Counted from the stretch's first letter, positions 1-6,557 are shown. The stretch: DNA of 11,602 nt from Albidovulum sp. (GCA_030837825.1 JAUQYB010000116.1:1-11602), one strand, 5' to 3'. Notes: generated by a model from the sequence alone, not told the origin. A program made the numbers and translations.

Positions 1-88
1 GCGACGGATGTTGGGCCTCGTTGTCGAGAACCAGCCGCACCGCGCGCTCGCGCACCTCAGGGGAAAACTTGTTCGTGGTATTGCTCAT
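1..88 (-). CDS. IS3-family transposase OrfA, N-terminal fragment (cut by window edge)
   Basis: The minus strand starts at an ATG (86-88) and reads [20 protein letters not shown] followed by LDNEAQHPS before the window ends. This is the beginning of the HTH_Tnp_1 (Tnp_1-like) DNA-binding domain found at the start of IS3-family OrfA proteins, recognisable from the [14 protein letters not shown] pattern. A purine-rich ribosome binding site (GGATGGAG) sits a few bases upstream of the ATG. OrfA normally supplies DNA binding and, by a -1 frameshift, fuses to the DDE-containing OrfB, which is not visible here. Only 29 codons are present, so activity cannot be judged. Confidence 0.8.
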   Translation of the reverse strand, partial: MSNTTNKFSPEVRERAVRLVLDNEAQHPS

Positions 89-112
89 GATGCTCCATCC
101 TACTCAAGAGTT

Positions 113-141
113 GGAGCCTCCGGCAAACCCGGGGCGGTTCA
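113..141 (-). repeat. Terminal inverted repeat of the IS3-family element
   Basis: This 29-bp segment reads, on the minus strand, TGAACCGCCCCGGGTTTGCC followed by GGAGGCTCC. It abuts the interrupted flavoprotein gene at 141/142 and lies 25 bp upstream of the transposase start codon, which is the expected layout for an IS3-family left end. The partner repeat is outside the window. Confidence 0.7.
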
Positions 142-930
142 CCCGAGTTCCGGGACGGGCGTCGGCTGTTGATCGTTGGCGGAGGCTATATCGGCCTGGA
201 AGCGGCAGCGGTGGGGGCAAATCTTGGCCTTCAGGTCACTCTGATAGAGAAAGAGCCGCGCATCCTGCAGAGGGTGGCCGCGGCCGAGACCTCTGCCTAT
301 TTCCGCGCCTTACATCGCGACCACGGCGTCGCGATCCGCGAGAACACCGGGCTTGAGCGGCTGATCGGCGAGATCCGCGTCAGCGGAGCGATCCTGTCTG
401 ATGGCAGCACCCTGCCGGTCGATTTCGTCATCGTTGGCGTCGGCGTCACGCCGTCGACCCGCCTTGCCGAAGAGGCTGGACTGTGCATCGACAACGGCAT
501 CCGCACCGATGCCTTTGGCCGCAGCTCCGACCCGGCGATCTGGGCCGTGGGGGACTGTGCCTCCTTCCCACATCAAGGTGGCCGGATCCGGCTTGAAAGC
601 GTCGGCAATGCCATCAATCAGGCGGAAATCGTAGCCGGAAACATACTTGGCGCGGAGCGGCCCTATAAGGCGAGGCCGTGGTTCTGGTCCGATCAATACG
701 ACGTCAAACTGCAGATTGCAGGGCTGAACACCGGATATGACCGCGTGGTCGCCCGCCGCGGCGAGGGCGACGCGGTCAGCATCTGGTACTATCGGGGAGA
801 GAGGCTGCTCGCGCTCGACGCGATGAACGACCCCCGCGCCTATATGATCGGCAAAAGGCTGATCGAGGCGGGCAAGTCACCGGACCCGGCCATGATTGCC
901 GATGGTTTGGCGCCTTTGTCGATAAGCTGA
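142..930 (+). pseudogene. NAD(P)/FAD-dependent ferredoxin reductase, 5'-truncated by IS insertion
   Basis: The frame is open from the IS3 boundary at 142 to the stop at 930. It gives PEFRDGRRLL followed by a Rossmann NAD-binding motif (IVGGGYIGLE). Further on is the second FAD-contact motif, WAVGDCASF, around the middle. The last ~85 residues, starting at the PWFWSDQYD motif, match the reductase C-terminal domain of rhodocoxin/putidaredoxin reductase-type proteins. These enzymes pass electrons from NAD(P)H through FAD to a [2Fe-2S] ferredoxin that feeds a cytochrome P450 or oxygenase. Family members are about 400 residues; some 140 N-terminal residues, including the first FAD-binding GxGxxG, are missing, so the product should be inactive. 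A TTG at 169 is the first possible internal start but is unlikely to be real. No ferredoxin or P450 partner is visible. The exact electron acceptor is unknown. Confidence 0.85.
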
Positions 931-1002
931 GACTTGGAGGATGTCTTCATTTAGGGTTCCGCTTCTGCCGAACCATCCTACGCCTGAGCGAAGGCAGTTC
1001 TA

Positions 1003-1795
1003 GGTCATGTTGACAAATGGCGGAGCCAGAGCCTGATGCAGGCGACGTCGACGAAGCCGAGGAAACGGTCTGCGGTTTTGTCGTAACGGGTTGCCAGGCG
1101 ACGGCTGTTCTTCAACTTGTTGAAGCAGCGCTCGACCATGTTGCGCAGCGTATAGATCGTCATGTCGACCGCCCTGCGCACCTTGCGGTTCTTTCGGATG
1201 GGGATCATGGGTAGCGCGTTGCGGCGCTCGATGTCTTCCCGAACGTTATCAGAGTCATAGCCCCTGTCAGCGACCAGAACGGCGCGCTGTGGCAGGTTGT
1301 CTGCCATCACCAGATCATATCCGGTGTAGTCGGAATCCTGCCCCGGCGTGATCTCGGTCCTCATCGGGAGGCCTGCGCCGTTGACGCGGAGATGGATCTT
1401 GGTCGAGAAGCCACCTCTCGAACGGCCAAGAGCCTCTTTCGAAGCCCCCCTTTTGCGCCCGCCGCATGATGATGAGCGCGGATCACCGTACTCTGCAGCT
1501 TGTCCGGCGCGAGCTTCGCGTGGTTCAAGCCATCCAGGACGTCCTCCCACAGCCCGGCAAGCGTCCAGCGCCGAAACTGCCGGTAGACAGATGACCACTT
1601 GCCAAACTCCTCTGGCAGGTCCCGCCACGGCGCACCGGTCCGCGCGATCCAGAAAATGCCATCCAGAACAAGCCGATGGTCCGCAGGCTTGCGCCCGTTC
1701 GGATGCCGGACTGCCCGGATGAAGCCCTCAAAGAATGCCCATTCGTCGTCGGACATCAGGTTGCGTGCCAAGGTCACCTCCCACGTAGAGATGAT
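1003..1795 (-). mobile_element. IS5-family (IS427-like) insertion sequence, right-hand end not identifiable
   Basis: The downstream end is clear. After CTAG at 1000-1003, the plus strand reads GGTCATGTTGACAAATGGCG, a plausible IS terminal repeat, and the transposase stop codon lies inside it. IS427-group elements commonly target CTAG and duplicate the central TA. The transposase occupies nearly the whole element. The matching inverted repeat should lie upstream of the transposase start (above 1777), but I cannot find it between 1778 and 1830. The element therefore appears truncated on that side, probably by the IS110-family remnant beginning near 1800. The outer limit given here is approximate. 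Confidence 0.75.
1005..1777 (-). CDS. IS5-family transposase in two frames (programmed -1 frameshift), probably defective
   Basis: The upstream frame starts at a GTG (1777) with MTLARNLMSDDEWAFFEGFI and contains the DUF4096-like N-terminal half with the W-R-D-L-P motif. The downstream frame supplies the DDE domain, including the DRGYDSD motif and the N-M-V-E-R-C-F-N-K-L-K segment with the catalytic Glu, and ends at 1005. The two frames are joined at A4G6 on the minus strand (1454-1445), a slippery run consistent with -1 frameshifting. A fused product would be about 257 residues, normal for the group. One oddity is the segment that usually reads LQMIDSTVIRAH, from memory of related sequences. 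Here it reads LQSTVIRAH, so the residues M-I-D, including the first catalytic Asp, appear to be deleted. If so, the enzyme is dead. Confidence 0.8.
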
Positions 1796-1799
1796 TTTG

Positions 1800-2455
1800 A
1801 TGGCGTGGATGCCCCCTTCCGCCAGGGTGCCGACATGCGAATGTCGGCCACCACAGGATCCAAGAGAGGAGAACTGCCATGTCTGACGTTGCCATCATCG
1901 GCCTTGATCTGGCCAAGCGGGTATTCCAACTGCACGGATCGAAGGCTGACAGGTCGGTCGCGTTCCGCCTCAAGTTGCCGAGGGCTCGCGTCTTGGATTT
2001 CCTCGCATCTCAACAGCGCTGCGTTGTCGCGATGGAAGCTTGCGCCAGCGCCCACGGCTGGGGGCGGGAGATCGCCAAGCTTGGCCATTCAGTTCGGCTC
2101 ATCCCACCGATCTATGTGAAGCCGTTCGTGAAGCGACAGAAGAACGACGCCACCGACGCAGAGGCAATCGCCGAAGCGGCATCACGCCCCACGATGCGCT
2201 TTGTCACCGTGAAGTCCCAAGAGCAGCAAGCGCGTGCCATGCTGTTCCGCACCCGGGACCTTCTCGTGCGCCAGCGAACCCACCTGATCAATGCGCTGCG
2301 CGGCCATCTCGCCGAACATGGTGTCGTTGCGCCGACGGGGGCGGCGTATCTCAATCGCCTGGCCGCAGCGATCAGCGACGACAAGGCAGCCCTGCCGAAA
2401 CCCGTTCGTGAACTCGGCACCCTCTACCTTGAACAGATCGAGGCGTTGACCGACG
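1800..2455 (+). mobile_element. IS110-family insertion sequence, 3'-truncated remnant
   Basis: It consists of a short non-coding leader containing a perfect hairpin (1829-1848) and the first ~190 codons of a DEDD transposase. Similarity to IS110 transposases stops near 2454, and a few bases later the sequence is in frame with a phage tail protein. The right end of the element, including the transposase C-terminal domain, is missing. IS110-family elements lack classical long terminal repeats and use a structured non-coding RNA for target choice, so the left boundary near 1800 is only an estimate. Confidence 0.7.
1829..1848 (+). other. Perfect 8-bp hairpin in the leader of the IS110-family remnant
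   Basis: GCCGACAT (1829-1836) is separated by the tetraloop GCGA from its exact complement ATGTCGGC (1841-1848). It lies 30 bp upstream of the transposase start codon, in the left non-coding end. In IS110-group elements this region can encode the bridge RNA; in the IS1111 subgroup the RNA comes from the other end. The hairpin could be part of such an RNA or a subterminal inverted repeat. The function is inferred only from position. Confidence 0.5.
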
Positions 2456-2565
2456 TTGCGCTGTTGGTGGGGCCAATGCGCTGGCAGTTGAGAGCGCCGC
2501 TGGCCAATGGGAAATCGTCCAGGCAGGCGCGGCTGAACTCATCGCCCCGGGCAGGTACAGCTTGA
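1879..2565 (+). pseudogene. IS110-family transposase, C-terminally truncated
   Basis: ATG at 1879 is preceded by a good ribosome binding site (AGAGGAG). The N-terminal DEDD (RuvC-like) domain is intact. It shows IGLDLAKRVFQ with the first Asp, VVAMEACASAHGWG with the Glu, and KNDATDAEAIAEA with the last two Asp residues. The helical segment with LLVRQRTHLINALRGHLAEHG follows. Genuine homology ends at about residue 192 (EQIEALTD, near 2454). The remaining ~36 codons to the stop at 2565 are read out of frame through phage sequence. Intact proteins are about 320-350 residues and carry a C-terminal domain with the P-G-(I/V)-G motif and catalytic Ser, which is missing here, so the protein should not recombine DNA. 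Confidence 0.85.
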
Positions 2566-3134
2566 CCCGCCTCCTGCGCGGCCAGCGCGGAACGGAACAT
2601 GCCATGGGCAATCCCGCCCCGGCCGGAGCGCGGGTCGTGGTACTGGATGCAACGCTGGCATCGCTGCCCATCGCCGAGGCCGATCTCGGCCTGCCATGGA
2701 ACTGGCGTGTTGGTCCTGCCGCGCGGGCGGTCACGGATGACAGTTACGCCGCGCTAGGCTTTACCCCGACCGGCCGGGGCCTTGTCCCCTTCGCGCCGGT
2801 CCATGTCGATCAGCCGTGGCGAACGGCCCGCAACCCGGGCGATCTGACGATCCGCTGGTCGCGGCGATCGCGGGCGCTGGTGGCAGATGCCTGGGAACAG
2901 GTCGAGGTACCCTTGGCAGAGGACCTGGAAAGCTACGACGTCCAGATCCTCGACGGGATGACCGTCAAGCGCACTCTGACCAGTAGCACCACTTCCGTCC
3001 TCTACACCGCCGCCCAGCAGACCGCCGATTGGGGCGCTCCGCTGGGGCCCAGCCAGACACTGTCGCTCCGCATCTTCCAGCTTTCGAACCGCCTTGGCCG
3101 TGGCACGCCCGCCACCGTGACCCTCCAGTTCTGA
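2460..3134 (+). pseudogene. Phage/GTA-type tail tip (host specificity) protein, C-terminal fragment
   Basis: The frame is open from the IS110 junction (about 2455-2466) to the stop at 3134, reading GGANALAVES followed by AELIAPGRYSLTRLLRGQRG. The LLRGQRGTE block, the W-N-W/VPFAPVH stretch and the terminal LESYDVQILDG...LYTAAQQ pattern resemble the C-terminal part of the large tail tip protein of Rhodobacterales gene transfer agents and related siphoviral prophages (RcGTA orfg15-like). Those proteins are about 1,000-1,300 residues; only ~220 survive. The first start-like codon inside the fragment is TTG 2562, but no true start is expected. The next gene follows after 11 bp, so this was the promoter-proximal neighbour of the fibre gene in one late operon. 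The fragment should be non-functional. Confidence 0.8.
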
Positions 3135-3145
3135 CGGGATATCCC

Positions 3146-5068
3146 ATGTCCGACACCACGACCCATCTGGGCTTGCCGTATCTTCTGGCCGCCCAAGCCC
3201 AGAAGCATGTCACCCACAACGAGGCGCTGCGCCTGCTCGATGCGATGGTGCAACTCTCGGTCCTCGACCGCACGCGCACCACGCCCCCGGCGAGCCCGGC
3301 AGACGGCGACCGCCATCTGGTGGCCTCCGGCGCAACGGGACTCTGGGCCGGGTGGGATCTGAACATCGCCTTCTGGGTCGACGGCGCGTGGATCCGCCTC
3401 GTCCCGCGCACCGGCTGGCTGGTCTGGGTCGCGGCCGAGGGGCTGTTCCTCGTCTGGACCGGCAGCGCCTGGGAGGTGGTGGGCGAACCGCGCGACGTGT
3501 CGGACGCCGTGTTCAGCCTCGTGAACGATGCGGACCCGACGAAGAAGGCCACCTTTTCGCTCGCAGGGATCAGCGCCGGGACAACGCGCAGCTTCACGCT
3601 TCCCAACACCTCGTCCGAACTGGCGATCCTCGCAGGCACCCAGACCTTCACCGGCAACAAGACCTTCTCAGGCACGTTGACTGCCTCGGGAACGGTGACG
3701 ACATCCGGGGCCACTGCGACCATCGGGACCGCAACCGGCACTGCGACCTATGGGGTGGGCACCGGCGCCACGACAACCGGCGTCACCAAGACGGTGAACA
3801 TCGGCACGGGCGGGGCGTCCGGGTCGACCACGGTCGTGAACATCGGCTCGGCCACGGCTGGCGCGGGCGGTACGACGGTGGTGAACACGCCCACAGTGAC
3901 CTTCGCCAATGCCGTCACGCAGGTCGGCATGCCCCAAGCGAACCTGACCGCGCAGCTTCTCGGCCTCGGTGGGGCCACGGCGGACAGTTACAACCGGGTT
4001 TCGGTCAACACGCCTGCGGTGCTACTGAACAATGCGGGCGCGGGGATCGAAGCGACGGTGAACAAGGCGGCCCCGGCGAACGACGCCGCCTTTGCGTTCA
4101 AGACCGGCTTCTCCGCCCGCGCGCTGATCGGTCTCCTCGGCAATGACGACTTCAGCTTCAAGGTCAGCCCGGACGGCTCGGCCTTCTATGACGCGCTGCG
4201 CATCGACCGGACCAACGGCCAGGTGGAACTGCCGCAGCCGACGGTCCTGCCCGGCCTCAGCGCCGCGCCGACCCCGCCGCCCGCAGGGAAGGCCGCCGTC
4301 TATGCGCGCAGCCGTGCCGGGGCGCCATGGATCGACGTCATGCGTCCCTCGGGACGGGATTTCCCTTTGCAGCCGCATTTCGGGGTCAACCGGATCGCCA
4401 CGTGGTCGCCTTCGGTCACGACGACGATCACCACCGAAGGGATGCCGATCACTTCGGTCGGCACCGTTTCGCACCCGACGCTGGCCGCCACGAACCTTGC
4501 AGCATCGATGCGCCGCTGGCGTCTGACCTCGGCGGCCGTCGTGGACTCGGTCGCCGACCAGCGCTCCGCAGGCTGGGCCTGCTGGCGCGGCAACGCGGCG
4601 GGCCTCGGCGGATGGACTTTTGTCACGCGGATTTCGCTGACAACGCTGCAGGCGACCGGGATGGGGTTCTTCGGCCTCTACGGCTCTACCGCCGCGCTCG
4701 CCACCACGCTGACGCTTGCCGCGGCCATCAACTGCATCGGCATCGGCTTCCAGCGCGGGACGCACACCCGTTGGCAACTCGTGGCCAACGACGGCACTGG
4801 CGCGCCGACGCTGACCGACATGGGTGCGTCCTTCGCGATTGCCACGGGCGGGGTGCTGACCCTGTTCATCGCGGCACCGCCGAACGGCAGTTCCGTCTGG
4901 GTGCGCGTCGTCGACGAGGTCTCGGGTGCGATCTTCGAGCAGGAGATGACCGCAGACCTGCCCGCCGCGACGCAGTTCCTGTCGCCGCGGCTGTTCCTGA
5001 ACACCGGGGCGACAGCCGCCGCCGTCGCCTACGACTGCGCCGGGGTCTACCTTGAAACCGATTTCTGA
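3146..5068 (+). CDS. DUF2793 domain tail-fibre-like phage protein
   Basis: ATG 3146 is chosen because it lies 11 bp after the preceding stop and begins exactly with the conserved DUF2793 N-terminus (MSDTTTHLGLPYLLAAQAQK, then HVTHNE). The product is 640 residues. Residues 1-115 are the DUF2793 domain, with the W-V-D-G-A-W-I-R and W-T-G-S-A-W-E strands. Residues ~165-260 are Gly/Thr/Ser-rich with repeated VNIG-T/S units and a TQTFTGNKTFSGT motif, common in phage fibre shafts and likely a trimeric beta structure. Residues ~405-640 form a beta-rich, Trp-containing C-terminal region that could be a receptor-binding head. Proteins of this type sit just after the tail tip gene in alphaproteobacterial prophages. 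A role in host-surface binding is inferred from composition and position; no catalytic motif is seen. Confidence 0.8.
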   Translation: MSDTTTHLGLPYLLAAQAQKHVTHNEALRLLDAMVQLSVLDRTRTTPPASPADGDRHLVASGATGLWAGWDLNIAFWVDGAWIRLVPRTGWLVWVAAEGLFLVWTGSAWEVVGEPRDVSDAVFSLVNDADPTKKATFSLAGISAGTTRSFTLPNTSSELAILAGTQTFTGNKTFSGTLTASGTVTTSGATATIGTATGTATYGVGTGATTTGVTKTVNIGTGGASGSTTVVNIGSATAGAGGTTVVNTPTVTFANAVTQVGMPQANLTAQLLGLGGATADSYNRVSVNTPAVLLNNAGAGIEATVNKAAPANDAAFAFKTGFSARALIGLLGNDDFSFKVSPDGSAFYDALRIDRTNGQVELPQPTVLPGLSAAPTPPPAGKAAVYARSRAGAPWIDVMRPSGRDFPLQPHFGVNRIATWSPSVTTTITTEGMPITSVGTVSHPTLAATNLAASMRRWRLTSAAVVDSVADQRSAGWACWRGNAAGLGGWTFVTRISLTTLQATGMGFFGLYGSTAALATTLTLAAAINCIGIGFQRGTHTRWQLVANDGTGAPTLTDMGASFAIATGGVLTLFIAAPPNGSSVWVRVVDEVSGAIFEQEMTADLPAATQFLSPRLFLNTGATAAAVAYDCAGVYLETDF

Positions 5069-5101
5069 CCGACCGCAGCTCGCGGCAATGAAAGGACCAC
5101 C

Positions 5102-5410
5102 ATGAACGACCAGACCACTCTCGCCGACGCGGTCGCGCGGGCCTTTCGGGATCACGGGATCACCGCCGCGCTCACCGCCCTGATCGGCGGCACCATGGCC
5201 CTGATCGCGGCGATCACGAGGAAGGCATTCACGAACGAGGCTTTGCTTGATCGCCTCGACCGGGAACTGATCGCCGACCGGGACCGGATCGACCGCCAGC
5301 GCAGCGAAGATCGCAAGGCCGACGGCGACCGCCTCGACCGGATCGAGACCGACATCCGCTCCATGCGCGACATGCTCTTCGACGCCTTCCAGCGCGGCCG
5401 ATCCGACTGA
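5102..5410 (+). CDS. Small membrane protein with coiled coil, holin-like position
   Basis: ATG 5102 follows AAAGGACCACC, an acceptable ribosome binding site. The 102-residue product has a short N-terminus, one strongly hydrophobic segment at about residues 19-39 (TAALTALIGGTMALIAA), and then a highly charged, Asp/Arg-rich helix. That helix is made of repeated D-R-x-D-R units (residues ~46-95) and should form a coiled coil. There is no recognisable enzyme motif. It lies between the tail-fibre gene and the endolysin, where phages usually place a holin or other lysis regulator, and a single transmembrane span with a charged tail fits a class III-like holin or a pinholin/antiholin. Family membership is not recognised, so the holin role is inference from topology and context. 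Confidence 0.6.
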   Translation: MNDQTTLADAVARAFRDHGITAALTALIGGTMALIAAITRKAFTNEALLDRLDRELIADRDRIDRQRSEDRKADGDRLDRIETDIRSMRDMLFDAFQRGRSD

Positions 5411-5440
5411 CCCATCCGAACCTCGCCAACCGACACCCCG

Positions 5441-5462
5441 CCCGCCCTCGAGGCGGGTTTTT
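5441..5462 (+). terminator. Intrinsic terminator-like hairpin inside the lysis cassette
   Basis: CCCGCC (5441-5446) pairs with GGCGGG (5452-5457) around the loop CTCGA, followed at once by five T residues (5458-5462). This is a textbook Rho-independent terminator shape. It lies 30 bp after the holin-like gene stop and 18 bp before the endolysin start, with the endolysin ribosome binding site just downstream. It would reduce read-through into endolysin and spanins unless an antiterminator or RNA-polymerase modification acts. Confidence 0.75.
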
Positions 5463-5479
5463 CATTTGGAGGATCCACC

Positions 5480-6154
5480 ATGCCGACCCTGACCTACCCC
5501 CACTGGCGCAACGTTCCTGCCAACACCTGGCGCTGGCCGAATTTCTCGGCCGCCGAAATCGCCTGCCGTGGCACCGGCGCAATCAAGATCAACACCGAGG
5601 CGATGGACAAACTGCAGGCCCTGCGCGACCGGCTGAGCAAACCGCTGATCATCCGCTCCGCCTATCGCAGCCCGGAACACAACCGCGCCGTCGGCGGGGC
5701 CCCGGCCTCGAAGCACATGCAGGGCACCGCTTTCGACATCGCCATGGCAAACCACGATCCCGCAGCCTTCGAGGCGGCGGCACGGGCAATCGGGTTCCTC
5801 GGTTTCGGCTATTACCCCCGCTCGGGCTTCATGCACATCGACCTTGGCCCCACCCGATCCTGGGGCGATCCCTTCCCGGTGCGGCCCGTGCCCTTCGCCC
5901 CGGAACTGCCGCCCGCGCGCGAAATCCTGTCGGGAAGCCGCACGCTGCGCGGTGGCGGCGCGGCTGGGGCGGCCACCGTCGGCGCGGCCGGGGTGGAAGT
6001 GCTGCAGGACGTCCTTGCGGAAACCCAGTCCACGATCCAGCCGCTGGTGCCCTACCTCGACACGCTGCGCTGGGTGCTGATCGCCATCGCGCTGATCGGC
6101 ATCGCCGTCACCATCCACGCCCGGCTCGACGACTGGAAACGGGGCCAGCGGTGA
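5480..6154 (+). CDS. Peptidase M15A-type endolysin with C-terminal membrane anchor
   Basis: ATG 5480 has a strong ribosome binding site (GGAGG at 5468-5472). The 224-residue protein has a Peptidase_M15_3/VanY-like domain at residues ~15-125. The zinc-site pattern is visible: S-K-H-M-Q-G-T-A-F-D-I with His79 and Asp86, then F-M-H-I-D-L with His119 and Asp121. IRSAYRSPEHN precedes it and is the conserved substrate-cleft segment. M15A enzymes cut peptide cross-links or D-Ala-D-Ala ends in peptidoglycan, here for host lysis. Residues ~155-185 are Gly/Ala-rich, and ~197-213 (VLIAIALIGIAVTI) form a transmembrane helix near the C-terminus. This suggests an enzyme tethered to the inner membrane, perhaps needing holin or membrane collapse for access to the wall. 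The next gene overlaps its stop by 4 bp (GTGA), indicating translational coupling. Confidence 0.85.
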   Translation: MPTLTYPHWRNVPANTWRWPNFSAAEIACRGTGAIKINTEAMDKLQALRDRLSKPLIIRSAYRSPEHNRAVGGAPASKHMQGTAFDIAMANHDPAAFEAAARAIGFLGFGYYPRSGFMHIDLGPTRSWGDPFPVRPVPFAPELPPAREILSGSRTLRGGGAAGAATVGAAGVEVLQDVLAETQSTIQPLVPYLDTLRWVLIAIALIGIAVTIHARLDDWKRGQR

Positions 6155-6396
6155 TCGGCTGGCTTCTGACCCGTGGCCCGGCGCGAAGAGCGCTGGGCCT
6201 CATCCTCACCGCAGCAGCGATCCTGCTGTTCCTGCTGAACCTCCGCCGCGCAGGCGAGCGCGCCGGGCGTGCCGCCGAACTCCTTGATGCAAGAAAGAGA
6301 AACGATGCCGTCCACCGCCAGATGCTCGAAGCCGCCGCCCGTCGCCCTGCTGATCGTGACGCTCTGGCTGACCGGTTGCGCGATGGCAGGTTCTGA
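6151..6396 (+). CDS. Small inner-membrane protein, candidate i-spanin (Rz-like)
   Basis: GTG 6151 overlaps the endolysin stop codon (GTGA), the usual sign of coupled translation. The 81-residue product has a basic N-terminus, one transmembrane helix at about residues 13-30 (ALGLILTAAAILLFLLN), and a charged, helical C-terminal half rich in Ala, Arg, Asp and Glu, predicted to be periplasmic. It has no cleavable signal peptide. This N-in/C-out topology, the small size, and the overlap with a lipoprotein gene in another frame are the hallmarks of an Rz-type inner-membrane spanin subunit. Spanins join inner and outer membranes and fuse them in the last step of Gram-negative lysis. I do not recognise a specific family, so the assignment depends on architecture. 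Confidence 0.65.
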   Translation: MIGWLLTRGPARRALGLILTAAAILLFLLNLRRAGERAGRAAELLDARKRNDAVHRQMLEAAARRPADRDALADRLRDGRF

Positions 6397-6550
6397 CACC
6401 CGCGCGCCCTGCCCGCCGGTAGTCGGCTACACGGCTGAAGATCAGGCACGGGCCGCAGACGAGGTCGATGCACTGCCGGAAGGGGCCGTCATCGTCAGGA
6501 TGCTCGGCGACTACGCTGTGTTGCGCGACCAGGCGCGGGCATGCCGGTAA
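6305..6550 (+). CDS. Small lipoprotein, candidate o-spanin (Rz1-like), out of frame within preceding gene
   Basis: The reading frame opens at GTG 6269, but ATG 6305 is preferred. It is preceded by the purine-rich AAGAAAGAGAAA and gives a proper lipoprotein signal: a basic N-terminus, the hydrophobic PPPVALLIVTLW, and the lipobox L-T-G-C with Cys25. The mature part is about 57 residues and begins C-A-M-A-G; with no Asp after the Cys it should be sorted to the outer membrane. Two more Cys residues are present, one near the mature N-terminus and one penultimate. Its first 92 bp overlap the upstream gene in the +1 frame, as Rz1 genes overlap Rz. The C-terminus (M-L-G-D-Y-A-V-L-R-D-Q-A-R-A-C-R) resembles small proteins at the end of lysis cassettes in alphaproteobacterial prophages. 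It is the last phage-type gene in the window. Confidence 0.7.
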   Translation: MPSTARCSKPPPVALLIVTLWLTGCAMAGSDTRAPCPPVVGYTAEDQARAADEVDALPEGAVIVRMLGDYAVLRDQARACR

Positions 6551-6557
6551 AATCCGA

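Larger units (their letters stand above)
1..141 (-). mobile_element. Left (5') end of an IS3-family insertion sequence, cut by the window edge
   Basis: On the minus strand the segment begins with a TGAACCGCCCCGGGTTT-type terminal inverted repeat at 141 and runs into the start of an OrfA transposase, so the element continues leftwards out of the window. IS3-family ends conventionally read TG...CA, and the outermost bases at 141 fit that. The bases immediately to the right (from 142) are in frame with a flavoprotein gene, so 141/142 is a clean insertion junction. The target-site duplication cannot be checked because the other end of the element is outside the window. Confidence 0.85.

Noticed and set aside
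3029..3145. Longer version of the fibre gene starting inside the tail tip gene
   Set aside because: The DUF2793 homology starts exactly at ATG 3146, and the upstream extension overlaps the end of the preceding gene in another frame.
4022..5155. 377-codon open frame on the minus strand opposite the fibre gene
   Set aside because: It is a GC-rich antisense shadow of a well-supported phage gene. Its product is Arg/Gly-rich with no recognisable domain and no ribosome binding context.
6269..6304. GTG start for the o-spanin candidate
   Set aside because: It would add 12 polar/acidic residues before the lipoprotein signal and spoil it. ATG 6305 gives a proper signal peptide and a purine-rich upstream site.
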